Source: RGIG8745 sp045576655
Lineage (GTDB): Bacteria > Bacteroidota > Bacteroidia > Bacteroidales > Bacteroidaceae
Reading direction: 5' to 3'
Assembly (NCBI GenBank): GCA_045576655.1
Contig: JAZNGW010000001.1
Coordinates: 1 to 55,097, forward strand
Length of the DNA: 55,097 nt
Below the pieces are notes generated by a model that was not told the origin of the DNA, did not search any database, and saw nothing but the letters and a program-made list of their open reading frames with translations. The translations under genes were made by a program, and so were the position numbers. Within the stretch, counting starts at the first letter, position 1, and each line of letters begins with the position of its first letter. Below, piece after piece: positions 8,467 to 17,312 of this stretch.

Positions 8467-10911
8467 CTAAACAGGGTCTACATCGTAATAAATGGTCAAT
8501 CCATTAGCATACGCAAGGCTTTGGATTCGCTTCTGAATACAGACAAGAGCTTCACGCACTTTCTGCACCGAAGTGCCATATTCCATTTTTACTATAATCT
8601 TGCGAATAAACATCGACTGCACACGCCCCACCGGAGGTTGGGCTGGTCCGAGTATACGTTCCGTACCGAACACGGAAATCAGAGCATTTGCCATGTCTAA
8701 CGACAGATGCTCAAGCACGTCGTTGTCGCGATGGCGCATATACACATATATAAGACGGCAATAAGGAGGATAAGAAAACATTTTGCGCTCCTCCATCTGA
8801 GCAGAAAACATCGCCGTATAGTCATTCGCCACAACCTGCGAGATAATGTCCGAGTCTGCGCTACGGGTCTGAAGCACCACCCTGCCCTTGTAGTTCTTTC
8901 TTCCGGCACGCCCCGCCACCTGCGACAAAGTATGGAAAGCGCGCTCATAACTGCGGAAATCGGGCAGGTTAAGCATCGTATCGGCATCAAGAACACCAAC
9001 AATGCTCACATTGTCAAAGTCGAGACCCTTGGTGACCATCTGCGTACCTATAAGCACATCTGCGCGATGCTCCGCAAAGTCGTCGATTATACGCTCGTAT
9101 GCCGCACGCGTACGCGCCGTGTCAAGGTCCATACGCAAGGTGCGCACATCAGGGAAGACCTCCTTAATTTGGTCTTCCACCCGTTCCGTCCCCACGCCTA
9201 CGTGCATGAGCTTCTCCTCCTCGCAATTAGGACAGCGCTCCGGAAGCGGATACGTACTGCCACAATAATGGCAGTTCAGCCGCGACGCCCCCTTATGATA
9301 AGTAAGACTGACATCGCAATGCTCGCACCGAGGCACCCATCCGCAAGTGCGGCACTCCACAAAACTGGAGAACCCCCTGCGATTCTGAAACAGTATGACC
9401 TGTTCCTTCCTTGCAAGCGCATCACGCATGGCATCGACCAGCACCGGCGACAAAGCGCCCACCATACGTTTCTGCTTGCGCAAACGCTTTATGTCAACAA
9501 CTTCTATCTCTGGAAGTTGCATGTCGTTATATCTCTGAGTCAGCGACACGTAACCGTAGCGTCCGTTCTGCGCATTGTGATAGGACTCGAAACTTGGAGT
9601 CGCCGTTCCAAGCAATGTTTTAGCGCCATACATGCGGGCAAGCACCATCGCCGCGCTACGAGCATTATAGCGGGGAGCAGGATCTTGCTGCTTATACGAC
9701 GCCTCGTGCTCCTCATCTATTATTATAAGCCCCAGATTGCTGAAGGGCAGGAACACTGACGACCGCACACCCAAAACGAGAGAATAAGGCGAAGCTGAAA
9801 CTTGCTTCTGATAAACCTCCACACGTTCGGCATCGCTGAATTTAGAATGATACACGCCCATCCTACCTCCAAACACTCGGCGCAGCCTGTCTGTAATCTG
9901 AGTCGTCAGGGCTATCTCAGGCAGCAGGTAAAGCACCTGTTTGCCCTCCGACAAATATTTCTCAATAAGATGTATATAAACTTCAGTTTTCCCGCTCGAT
10001 GTCACTCCGTGCAACAGCGTGACATCCTTATCCGCCCACAAGCCAACAACCTCATCGTATGCCTTTTGCTGTGCGGCGCTCAACGGTCGGAGCGTATTTT
10101 CCTGCTCGCCATTGCCAAACAGTCCGTCCAAACGTCCCTTCTCCTTCACATACTGCACGGCAAGGCGCTTGTCACAAAGAGCCTTAACGATAGGCGACGC
10201 AACCTCCGCTTCTTCCATAAGTTCAGACCTGAGCATTTCGCCCTTACCTGCCAACACAGCAAATGCTTTCTGCTGCGACTTCGACCGCGTCAACGATGCA
10301 AGCACGATACCGGTCTTGTCCGCATCTATGCCATCTGCAACCCTCACCCACACCTCAGTCTTCGGCTTGTAGTCACGGCGCAAAGCCTCATTCACGACAA
10401 TAAGTCCTTTTGCCAACAAAGCATTAACCACTGGCAGGATATTCTTAACCCCGCACATCTTGCCCAAAGCGGTAATTTTCTCCTCCCCCTTTTCAGACAA
10501 AGCATCCAGCACCCTACGTTCTCTGTCAGTCAGGGCACCACATTCGCCATCAGGCACATCTTCGGCAAGCATCACAACCGATTCGCTTTCAAGTTTCAGC
10601 CCCGAAGGCAAAGCCGCCTTGTACACCTCGCCAAGCGAACAGATGTAATACTCCGCCACCCATTGCCAGAACTTCAGTTGGCTGTCGCTGACTATCGGTT
10701 GTAAGTCGAGCAATTCCAATATTGGTTTCACTGCCTCGACATCGGGTTTCCGGTCATGCACCTCAAGCACCACCCCCGTATACATCTTCTTCACGCCCAG
10801 TTGCACAACTACACGGCATCCCCTCTTCACAGCGTTTTCCCACTGCGGAGGCACCGAATAAGTGTAGCTGTCGGCAAGCGGCAACGGCAATATGACATCG
10901 ACGTAAAGCAT
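8467..10911 (-). CDS. priA: Primosomal replication restart helicase PriA
   Basis: PriA recognises abandoned replication forks and reloads the replicative helicase. The roughly 814-residue product has Walker A GVTSSGKTEVY (about 300) and the DEEH box (about 396). Between about 518 and 565 sit four Cys pairs of the two zinc-binding motifs (CRTCG, CEHC, CHYCG, CPNC). A C-terminal helicase domain contains GTQMVTKGLDF. The N-terminal DNA-binding start (MLYVDVILPLP) supports the ATG at 10911 rather than one 9 codons upstream, which would overlap the promoter. It is a single gene with its own promoter; the barrel-protein gene upstream ends in a terminator. Confidence 0.97.
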   Translation of the reverse strand: MLYVDVILPLPLADSYTYSVPPQWENAVKRGCRVVVQLGVKKMYTGVVLEVHDRKPDVEAVKPILELLDLQPIVSDSQLKFWQWVAEYYICSLGEVYKAALPSGLKLESESVVMLAEDVPDGECGALTDRERRVLDALSEKGEEKITALGKMCGVKNILPVVNALLAKGLIVVNEALRRDYKPKTEVWVRVADGIDADKTGIVLASLTRSKSQQKAFAVLAGKGEMLRSELMEEAEVASPIVKALCDKRLAVQYVKEKGRLDGLFGNGEQENTLRPLSAAQQKAYDEVVGLWADKDVTLLHGVTSSGKTEVYIHLIEKYLSEGKQVLYLLPEIALTTQITDRLRRVFGGRMGVYHSKFSDAERVEVYQKQVSASPYSLVLGVRSSVFLPFSNLGLIIIDEEHEASYKQQDPAPRYNARSAAMVLARMYGAKTLLGTATPSFESYHNAQNGRYGYVSLTQRYNDMQLPEIEVVDIKRLRKQKRMVGALSPVLVDAMRDALARKEQVILFQNRRGFSSFVECRTCGWVPRCEHCDVSLTYHKGASRLNCHYCGSTYPLPERCPNCEEEKLMHVGVGTERVEDQIKEVFPDVRTLRMDLDTARTRAAYERIIDDFAEHRADVLIGTQMVTKGLDFDNVSIVGVLDADTMLNLPDFRSYERAFHTLSQVAGRAGRKNYKGRVVLQTRSADSDIISQVVANDYTAMFSAQMEERKMFSYPPYCRLIYVYMRHRDNDVLEHLSLDMANALISVFGTERILGPAQPPVGRVQSMFIRKIIVKMEYGTSVQKVREALVCIQKRIQSLAYANGLTIYYDVDPV

Positions 10912-10915
10912 AATG

Positions 10916-10947
10916 CAAAAGTAAACAAAAAGACCCACCCGAACAAA
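10916..10947 (-). promoter_or_regulatory. priA promoter
   Basis: On the minus strand TTTG (10944-10947), a 20-bp spacer and TACTTTTG (10916-10923) match the consensus. The promoter overlaps the preceding gene's terminator hairpin and leaves almost no 5' leader, so translation initiation may be near-leaderless. Confidence 0.6.
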
Positions 10948-10962
10948 TCATCGGGCAGGTCC
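10928..10962 (-). terminator. Terminator of the barrel-protein gene
   Basis: On the minus strand GGACCTGCCCGA pairs imperfectly with TCGGGTGGGTC (10932-10962) and is followed by TTTTTGTTT. Confidence 0.75.
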
Positions 10963-10988
10963 TTAAACTTATTTCTAATTATTATAAT

Positions 10989-11573
10989 TTAGAACATGTA
11001 AGCAACAGAAATCTGGTGAGTGTTGTTCTTCATTTTAATTTTACCAATATTCTCTATTGCGTCAGCACCCTTAACCTCTGCAGTATTACCGAGAGCGATG
11101 TTATAGTTATAGCCCACCTGAAGATGTCCGAGCAACTTCACACCTGCACCAATGTTCCAACTAAAATCTGAGTCGTTCAAATCAACACCATGCCATTTCT
11201 TATTTCCAATGTTGTAAGAGAACTGAGGACCTGTAGCGCCATACACACTTGCAAGACTGCCAAGACCGATAGTATACTTCACATTGATCGGAATATCAAT
11301 ATAGTGGAGATTTTTTGACTCAGACTCAACTTTCACGCTCTTGTTGTCATAAAGAAGAGCCGCATCGATGCCAAGACCTACAATAGGAAGAGTAAACTCT
11401 GCCATAGGACCAACAAAGAAGCCTGTACGGTTCTTTGAATCCAAGTCCGCTCCACTAATGCTCACCTTAGAAACATTAAGACCAGCCTTAACACCAAACT
11501 TCAACTGAGCCTGAGCAGGAACTGCAAATACAAAAGCCATCGCCAAAGCGATAACGCCAAAAATCTTTTTCAT
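10989..11573 (-). CDS. Outer-membrane beta-barrel protein (PorT/OmpX-like family)
   Basis: The 195-residue product has a classic signal peptide (MKKIFGVIALAMAF...) with cleavage predicted after A-Q-A, leaving Gln as first mature residue. The body is built of short alternating strands (LKFGVKAGLNVS, IDIPINVKYTIG, VGYNYNIALG) and ends in Phe, as barrel proteins do. This fits the OMP_b-brl_2 family of small barrels. Starts at 11573 and 11579 are both possible; the former gives the usual MKK leader. The longer upstream frame would run through the promoter and is rejected. The function within the outer membrane is unknown. The gene has its own promoter and terminator, so it is monocistronic. Confidence 0.9.
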   Translation of the reverse strand: MKKIFGVIALAMAFVFAVPAQAQLKFGVKAGLNVSKVSISGADLDSKNRTGFFVGPMAEFTLPIVGLGIDAALLYDNKSVKVESESKNLHYIDIPINVKYTIGLGSLASVYGATGPQFSYNIGNKKWHGVDLNDSDFSWNIGAGVKLLGHLQVGYNYNIALGNTAEVKGADAIENIGKIKMKNNTHQISVAYMF

Positions 11574-11619
11574 ATTCATTACTTCATTAAAGTGATTAAA
11601 AAATTCCCTTTCACAACGA

Positions 11620-11652
11620 CAAAAATACAGAAAAACTCGGAATATAAGCAAA
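11620..11652 (-). promoter_or_regulatory. Promoter of the barrel-protein gene
   Basis: On the minus strand TATTTTTG (11620-11627) is a -7 match. TTTG at 11649-11652 lies 21 bp upstream. Confidence 0.6.
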
Positions 11653-11806
11653 AAAAAGACAAAAAAGTGCACCGTCAATGATATTCCCGCCAATTCCACG
11701 CCATCATCCCCTCTTCCGCACCGGCGAGGTTCGCTCGCCTAATGTTGCACTTCGCATTGCAAATGCTTATATCCCTTATATTATAGAAATTTCACCTACA
11801 GAATAA

Positions 11807-13651
11807 TCATTCTACTGTTACTGATTTTGCTAAATTACGAGGCTGATCAACATCTTTTCCCTTGCACACTGCTACGTGATATGCCAGCAGCTGCAGAGGT
11901 ATCGTCGTAATCAGCGGCTCCAGGTATTCTGCAATCTTAGGTAGGGCTATCACATCGTCGGCCAGACGGCTGATAACTTCGTCGCCCTCTGTGACGATGG
12001 CAATGACTCTTCCCCTGCGCGCCTTGATTTCCTGTATGTTGCTCAATATCTTGTCGTACATGGCGTTTTGTGTGGCTATCACAACGACGGGCATCTCCTC
12101 GTCTATCAGAGCTATCGGTCCGTGCTTCATCTCGGCGGCAGGGTATCCCTCTGCATGGATGTAGGAGATTTCCTTAAGTTTCAAGGCGCCCTCCAGCGCT
12201 ACAGGATAGTTGTAGCCTCGGCCCAGATAGAGGAAGTTGTGTGCATAGGTAAAGATACGTGCCAATTGGGCTATGCGGTCGTTTATTGAGAGTACTTCCT
12301 GCATCTTCTCAGGAATCTGTGTCAGTTCGGTCACCAGCATACTGTATATGCTCTCGTCGATGACGTTCTTCTCACGGCCCAGCGACAGGGCCAGCATGGC
12401 CAGTACGGTCACCTGTCCGGTGAATGCCTTTGTGGAGGCAACACCAATCTCAGGGCCCACGTGTATGTAGGAGCCTGTGTCTGTGGCACGCGGGATGGAA
12501 GAGCCTATGGCATTGCAGATGCCATAGATGAACGCGCCCTTCTGTCTGGCCAGTTCTACCGCAGCCAGCGTGTCGGCGGTTTCGCCCGATTGGGAGATGG
12601 CTATCACCACATCGTGCTCGTCGATAACAGGGTTGCGGTATCGGAACTCGGAGGCATATTCCACCTCTACCGGTATACGGCAGAAGTTCTCGATCAGTTG
12701 CTTGCCTATCAGTCCTGCGTGCCACGATGTGCCACAGGCCAGTATGACGAACCTGTGTGCCGACAGAAGACGCTCCTTGTGGTCGATGATGGCGGAAAGT
12801 TTGATGCTGTTGCTCTCGCCGCTCACCCTACCGCGCATACAATCGCTCAGGCAGCTTGGCTGTTCGTAAATCTCTTTCAGCATGAAGTGCGGATACCCGC
12901 CTTTCTCCAACCGGCTGAGCTCCATGTTGATGGTCTTGATTTCAGGAGTGACCTTTGCATGGTGCAGATTGACCACTTCGAGTCCGTTGTCCAGGTCGAT
13001 AACGGCAATCTCCTCATCGTTGAGATAGACCACCTTGTCCGTGTATTCAACGATGGGTGTTGCATCCGAACCCAGAAAGAACTCATTGTCGCCGATGCCC
13101 ACCACCAACGGGCTGCTTTTGCGTGCTGCTATTATCTGGCGCGGATTTGTCTTGTCGATAATGGCAATGGCGTATGCCCCTATGACGGAGCGCAGGGCCG
13201 TCTCTACGGCCAAGAGCAGAGGCAGACGATTGTCGTTGTGCAGATAGTCAATCAGTTGCACAAGCACTTCCGTATCCGTTTCGCTCCTGAAGGTGTATCC
13301 TTTCTGTCTTAACTTCTCCTTCAGGCCGGCATAGTTCTCGATGATTCCGTTGTGTATCAAGGCCAGATTGCCCGATGTCGAGTAATGGGGATGGGCGTTG
13401 GCCTGACAAGGTTCTCCGTGAGTGGCCCATCGGGTATGGGCAATGCCTATATGCCCGCTGGTATCTTTATCTGTGACAAACTCCTCCAAGTTATGCACTT
13501 TTCCTTTGGTCTTGTACACGTTTAGTTCACCATCAGCGTTAATCATGGCCACTCCTGCACTGTCGTACCCCCTGTATTCAAGCCTTTTCAATCCCTTGAC
13601 GAGAATAGGATAAGCTTCGCGCTTCCCTATGTATCCTACTATTCCACACAT
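11807..13651 (-). CDS. glmS: Glutamine-fructose-6-phosphate aminotransferase (isomerizing)
   Basis: GlmS makes glucosamine-6-phosphate from fructose-6-phosphate and glutamine, the entry step to peptidoglycan and lipid A amino sugars. The 614-residue product starts MCGIVGYIG; the Cys after the initiator Met is the N-terminal nucleophile of the glutaminase domain, which fixes the start at 13651. The glutaminase core (HTRWATHG, HNGIIENY) is followed by two SIS sugar-isomerase domains (CGTSWHAG and SQSGETADT; then GRGYNYPVALEGALKLKE) and the C-terminal DQPRNLAKSVTVE. It is complete and of normal length. I found no glmS ribozyme or consensus promoter in the 13652-13830 leader. Confidence 0.98.
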   Translation of the reverse strand: MCGIVGYIGKREAYPILVKGLKRLEYRGYDSAGVAMINADGELNVYKTKGKVHNLEEFVTDKDTSGHIGIAHTRWATHGEPCQANAHPHYSTSGNLALIHNGIIENYAGLKEKLRQKGYTFRSETDTEVLVQLIDYLHNDNRLPLLLAVETALRSVIGAYAIAIIDKTNPRQIIAARKSSPLVVGIGDNEFFLGSDATPIVEYTDKVVYLNDEEIAVIDLDNGLEVVNLHHAKVTPEIKTINMELSRLEKGGYPHFMLKEIYEQPSCLSDCMRGRVSGESNSIKLSAIIDHKERLLSAHRFVILACGTSWHAGLIGKQLIENFCRIPVEVEYASEFRYRNPVIDEHDVVIAISQSGETADTLAAVELARQKGAFIYGICNAIGSSIPRATDTGSYIHVGPEIGVASTKAFTGQVTVLAMLALSLGREKNVIDESIYSMLVTELTQIPEKMQEVLSINDRIAQLARIFTYAHNFLYLGRGYNYPVALEGALKLKEISYIHAEGYPAAEMKHGPIALIDEEMPVVVIATQNAMYDKILSNIQEIKARRGRVIAIVTEGDEVISRLADDVIALPKIAEYLEPLITTIPLQLLAYHVAVCKGKDVDQPRNLAKSVTVE

Positions 13652-13830
13652 TGTCAATGATATTTTTGTTAAACATATATTATAAGGACATAAAACGTTT
13701 TTTTGCCCGTTTTATTGCCTGAAAGCACCCCTACAGAAGTGTTAAAATCGACAAAAGGCAATCTCGCCACTACTCAAGCACAAGCGAGTTAAGTAGTTAA
13801 GTAGGTACGCAATGTATTGCGCCCTTTTCG

Positions 13831-14030
13831 AACGCCGATTTAACGGATTGGGCTGATTAACGCTGATTTTGTATTTTATCCGCGACAATCCGTTCAATCA
13901 GTGTCATCCGCGTTCAAGAACACAAAACCGTGTCGCACCGTGTCCTCAGTGTGTTCCGTGCCAATATTTAACGCTCTAAAAACCACAGATCACACCGATA
14001 CACTCAGATTAGGCAATGTGCCAAAAGAGG
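13831..14030. repeat. Dispersed intergenic repeat, fullest copy
   Basis: The segment starts AACGCCGATTTAACGG and runs through TTATCCGCGACAATC, CGTGTCGCACCGTGT and CACAGATCACACCGATACAC. Its first part recurs at 16996-17148 and its second part at 16747-16852, with few mismatches. There is no open frame or terminal inverted repeat to suggest a transposon. Confidence 0.8.
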
Positions 14031-14165
14031 AAATCCGTGCAAATCCGTCCAATCTGCGTAATCCGCGTTCAAAAAGAACTGAAGATAATTATTGAATAAT
14101 TAGCGGTAATTAGTGTTCCCACATCTGCGGCAATCTGCGGGAGACAAAATCCGTGTTCAACAGAA

Positions 14166-14190
14166 AGAGACGCCACACTGTGACGTCTCT
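14166..14190. repeat. Palindromic intergenic repeat
   Basis: AGAGACG-CCACACTGTG-ACGTCTCT is nearly self-complementary. The same element appears inverted at about 16963-16988, and its beginning (GTAGAGACGTCA) forms the last 12 bases of the window. Confidence 0.75.
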
Positions 14191-14242
14191 ACATCATGCG
14201 TTTTCGGGCACCCGCAAGGGGTGCACCCTACAGCACTATACA

Positions 14243-16039
14243 TCAAATTCTCACCTTCACGCTTCTGCTGCCAATCTTAACGATTACAACAGAACCGTTT
14301 GAAAGACCTACAGAGAGGGATGTTGTCGCTCCTGAGGCTATTGTCTTGGCAATCTCCGTGCCGCTTGTGGAATAGACTGTTATCTCTGTTCCTGCAGGGA
14401 CACCTTCAAGAGTGAGTGTTCCACCATTCGACTGGAAAAGCACAGGAGCAGAAGGCACGTTGATAATGCCGTTCTCCTCGTCAGCACCATCCTGGTCTAT
14501 CCAGCAGAGAGTGACGTTTACCGTGTCGGAGTTCTCACAGCCGCTCTTCAGGGCAAAGACCTCAATGCTATACGAAGCGCTGAACTCTATCTCCGCATCA
14601 TAGAAAGTCTTAGCGTCATCCGCAACAACCTTTGTGATGAACTCAGCCCCTTCCGTCGCACTTGTCAAAGTCAGCTTTCCATCCTTGTATACAACCGAAG
14701 GAGTCTCGCATCTCTCAATCTCCGGTTCAACAGGCATATCCCCCGAAAGGCCAACTATTGTTCCAAACCCGCTCCACGGTGCCGTTGCCTTATAATCTTC
14801 TATTGATGCATCAGGCACATGGAGAGTGGCGTACTCCACATAAGAACCGTAAAATGCATAACTCTCTGTTAAAGGAACTTGTTCTGCATAGCAATAAACG
14901 TCTGTAAGTTCGGAGCAATCAAGGAAAGCATACTCACCTATGCTCGTAACGCTGTTACCGATGGTCACAGATGTCAAGCCGGAGCAACCATCGAAAGTAC
15001 CGAACTCTATGCTCGTAACGCTGTTAGGGATGGCCACCGAAGTCAAGCCGGAGCAATCACGGAAAGCAGAAGAACCTATGCTCGTAACGCTGTTAGGGAT
15101 GGCCACCGAAGTCAAGCCGGAGCAATCACGGAAAGCAGAAGAACCTATGCTCGTAACGCTGTTAGGGATGGTCACAGATGTCAAGCCAGAGCAACCTTCG
15201 AAAGCAGACCCTTCTATGCTTGTCACGCTGTTAGGGATGGTCACCGAAGTCAAGCCAGAGCAATAAGAGAAAGCAGAATTCCCTATGCTCGTAACGCTGT
15301 TTGGGATGGTCACGGAAGTCAAGCCAGAGCAATACCTGAAAGCGGCACCCCTTATGCTCGTAACGCTGTTAGGGATGGTCACAGAAGTCAAGCCAGAGCA
15401 ACCAGAGAAAGCAGAAGAACCTATGCTCGTAACATTGTTAGGGATAACCAAATCCTTGATTTCTTCCCCTTCTAAAAACAAATGTCCAGCATTATATAAA
15501 GGATTAGAATCTGAATCTCCAAAATCTATTTTACACCATGCCGCAATATCTGAAATATGTACCGAAGTCAAGCCGTCGCAAAAACTGAAAGCATCCACCC
15601 CTATGCTCATAACGCTGTTTGGGATGGTCACAGATGTCAAACCAGAGCAACCAGAGAAAGCATACTCCCCTATGCTCGTAACGCTGTTACCGATGGTCAC
15701 AGAAGTCAGTCCGATGCACCAATTGAAAGCTACATTCCCTATGCTCGTAACGCTGTTAGGGATAATCACCGAAGTCAAGTAGTCGCAATCTTCGAAAGCA
15801 TAATCCCCTATGCTCGTAACAGCATAAGACACTCCTTCATACTCTACCGACTCAGGAATAACAACTTTCCCTGTGTACTTACCACTGCTTTTCGCTATTA
15901 CTGTTGCCTCCTTTATTTTTGTTACAACTTCATAGTTGATTCCGTCAATCTCAACTTCCACAGCGGAGAGGGAAATAGCAAAGAGGAATGATACAGCAAG
16001 CGTGAACGCTCGCAACGGATTAGTAATAATTTGTTTCAT
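14243..16039 (-). CDS. BspA-like leucine-rich repeat surface protein with T9SS-like tail
   Basis: The 598-residue product has a signal peptide (MKQIITNPLRAFTLAVSFLF) and then about a dozen 23-residue LRR_5 repeats (core SGLTSVTIPNSVTSIG) between roughly residues 60 and 390. One irregular insert (about 165-205) lacks the repeat. The C-terminal 70 residues (VYSTSGTEIAK...VVIVKIGSRSVKV) resemble the Por_Secre_tail sorting domain used by type IX secretion. BspA-like proteins act in adhesion to host or bacterial surfaces. Export and anchoring by T9SS is inferred from the tail. Two adjacent repeats are identical at DNA level, so repeat number is probably unstable. A structured leader RNA candidate and terminator lie upstream. 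Confidence 0.92.
   Translation of the reverse strand: MKQIITNPLRAFTLAVSFLFAISLSAVEVEIDGINYEVVTKIKEATVIAKSSGKYTGKVVIPESVEYEGVSYAVTSIGDYAFEDCDYLTSVIIPNSVTSIGNVAFNWCIGLTSVTIGNSVTSIGEYAFSGCSGLTSVTIPNSVMSIGVDAFSFCDGLTSVHISDIAAWCKIDFGDSDSNPLYNAGHLFLEGEEIKDLVIPNNVTSIGSSAFSGCSGLTSVTIPNSVTSIRGAAFRYCSGLTSVTIPNSVTSIGNSAFSYCSGLTSVTIPNSVTSIEGSAFEGCSGLTSVTIPNSVTSIGSSAFRDCSGLTSVAIPNSVTSIGSSAFRDCSGLTSVAIPNSVTSIEFGTFDGCSGLTSVTIGNSVTSIGEYAFLDCSELTDVYCYAEQVPLTESYAFYGSYVEYATLHVPDASIEDYKATAPWSGFGTIVGLSGDMPVEPEIERCETPSVVYKDGKLTLTSATEGAEFITKVVADDAKTFYDAEIEFSASYSIEVFALKSGCENSDTVNVTLCWIDQDGADEENGIINVPSAPVLFQSNGGTLTLEGVPAGTEITVYSTSGTEIAKTIASGATTSLSVGLSNGSVVIVKIGSRSVKVRI
15021..15158. repeat. Exact 69-bp tandem duplication within the LRR gene
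   Basis: The block beginning CTGTTAGGGATGGCCACC at 15021 is repeated base for base from 15090. It encodes one 23-residue LRR unit (SIGSSAFRDCSGLTSVAIP region). Other units in the gene differ by several bases, so this duplication is recent. Confidence 0.9.
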
Positions 16040-16078
16040 TGTGTTTTATCATTGGTGCGACAGCCCCTCAGCACCCTT

Positions 16079-16244
16079 AAAAATAAACAAAGAAGCGTGG
16101 AACTGAAATGCCACGTCCTTGTGTACAGGTGCTAGGAAAACCTTAGAAAACAGATGTGGAAATAACAGCCCCACGCATATACGCGGAGACCATTACACCT
16201 TCTCTTGTTTTCTGTGCAACTTAAGTTTCCTAGGCTTTGTACAC
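16079..16244 (-). ncRNA. Structured leader RNA candidate with terminator, upstream of the LRR gene
   Basis: A long rod is closed by GTGTACA 16121-16127 with TGTACAC 16238-16244. It continues with CTAGGAAA 16132-16139 with TTTCCTAG 16226-16233, and AGAAAACA 16145-16152 with TGTTTTCT 16206-16213. A GC hairpin (CCACGC-ATAT-ACGCGG region, 16169-16188) sits at the tip. On the minus strand this is followed by a second hairpin, CGTGG/CCACG at 16096-16115, and a T-rich tract, an intrinsic terminator. A -7 box (TACATTTG, 16397-16404) could start a transcript of about 300 nt. It may be an attenuating 5' leader of the LRR gene or a free small RNA. I do not recognise the family. Confidence 0.55.
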
Positions 16245-16396
16245 GCAAGATGAAGACATAACGCCTCTATATAATAATAAATATGTAATCGGTTGCAGCG
16301 CATACCGTACCCGCTGATACTTGCGGACGCTACACGTAGCGTCCCTACTCTGGCATGACTACCCTTTACTGGACGGAGACTACACCCCATCCGATG

Positions 16397-16404
16397 CAAA
16401 TGTA
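16397..16404 (-). promoter_or_regulatory. -7 box for the LRR leader / RNA candidate
   Basis: TACATTTG on the minus strand matches TAnnTTTG. No TTTG is present at the expected -33 position, so confidence is moderate. Confidence 0.45.
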
Positions 16405-16746
16405 GGAAAATTTTTGAATTAAAAGATAAAAAGTAAGAGTTAAAAGTTAAAAAGAAAAGAAGAATCAACCATAGAAGACCCACCCCTAACCCCTCCGCAA
16501 GGGAGGGGAATTAAAGCAGGGATGCTCCGCGATTTCCGTGTGCCTATATTAAACCACAGATCACACAGATGCACACAGATTTTCTTTATCCTCCCTCACT
16601 TGTAGGGGCGCCCCTTGCGGGTGCCCTTTTGGGAGTTCAGGAGTTAAGCAGTAGGGACGCAATGATTGCGTCCGAGGGATTCAGCCGTGTCATTTGTTAG
16701 GCACGGAATACGCGGACAGACGCTGGTTCCGCTGTTCTATATATTA

Positions 16747-16852
16747 AAAAACAAAACCGTGTCGCACCGTGTCCTCAGCGTGTTCCGTGCCTATATTTAA
16801 CGCATTAAAAACCACAGATCACACCGATACACACAGATTAAGCAATGTGCCC
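16747..16852. repeat. Dispersed intergenic repeat, partial copy (3' part)
   Basis: AAAACCGTGTCGCACCGTGT through CACAGATCACACCGATACAC and AGCAATGTGCC matches the second part of the 13831-14030 repeat in the same orientation. Confidence 0.75.
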
Positions 16853-16995
16853 TGTTCAGGAGTTAAGTAGTCAGGAGTTAAGGAGTTAAGGAGGGACGCA
16901 ATGTATTGCGTCCGAAGATTCCCATAGTAGGGACGAGGTCCGCTCGCCCGATGCAAAGCATGTAGAGACGTCACAGTGTGGCGTGTCTTTTTTTG

Positions 16996-17148
16996 AACGC
17001 CGATTTGACGGATTGGGCTGATTAACGCTGATTTTGTATTTTATCCGCGACAATCTGTTCGATCAGTTTCATCCGCGTTCAAGAACACAAACCGTGTCGC
17101 ACCGTGTTCTCAGCGTGTTCCGTGCCAATATTTAACGCACTAAAAAAC
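16996..17148. repeat. Dispersed intergenic repeat, partial copy (5' part)
   Basis: AACGCCGATTTGACGG through CCGTGCCAATATTTAACGC matches 13831-13980 in the same orientation over about 150 bp with few changes. Confidence 0.8.
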
Positions 17149-17201
17149 AGGGCTCCGCAGTGGAAACTTTGCTAAACCCCAGTGGAGACTTGTTAACCCC
17201 T

Positions 17202-17312
17202 CGGAGAAAAGTATAAATAAAACTTATATTTGTAAGAATAAAACTAATATTTATATAAATAAAACCATTATTTGTACAAATATTACTTTTATTTATAGTT
17301 TTCAGCGAAGTG
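17202..17312. repeat. AT-rich 21-bp tandem array, inverted copy of the 54.8-kb array
   Basis: Four consecutive 21-bp units occupy 17211-17294. Each has the form GTAnAAATAAAACnnATATTT with small changes. The block 17202-17312 is the reverse complement of 54826-54936 with about four mismatches. It is preceded by CCGCAGTGGA, CCCAGTGGAG and CCTCGGAGA motifs at about 20-22 bp spacing, so the periodicity extends beyond the AT-rich core. It lies about 280 bp upstream of the TlpA-like operon. Confidence 0.85.

Larger units (their letters stand above)
13652..14242. other. Gene-free repeat-rich spacer
   Basis: This 590-bp spacer holds no supportable gene. It contains a short AGTTAAGT run near 13790, a 13831-14030 dispersed repeat, a palindrome at 14166-14190 and a second palindrome near 14208-14235 (GCACCCGCAAGGGGTGCACC). 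A 64-codon frame at 13901 lies wholly inside the dispersed repeat and is rejected. Confidence 0.7.

Noticed and set aside
13652..13830. glmS ribozyme in the glmS leader
   Set aside because: I saw no recognisable glmS ribozyme core; control must be by other means.
14879..15475. 198-codon frame on the plus strand with repeats (ARNAVRDGHRSQA type)
   Set aside because: It is the exact antisense of the LRR repeat gene; its length comes from the periodic coding sequence on the other strand.
16193..16483. 96-codon minus-strand frame in the adhesin leader
   Set aside because: It runs through the structured RNA and palindromes, lacks any domain and has a biased low-complexity start.
13831..17148. 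Insertion sequence or transposon
   Set aside because: No transposase frame, terminal inverted repeats or target-site duplication could be seen; the copies are short and non-coding.
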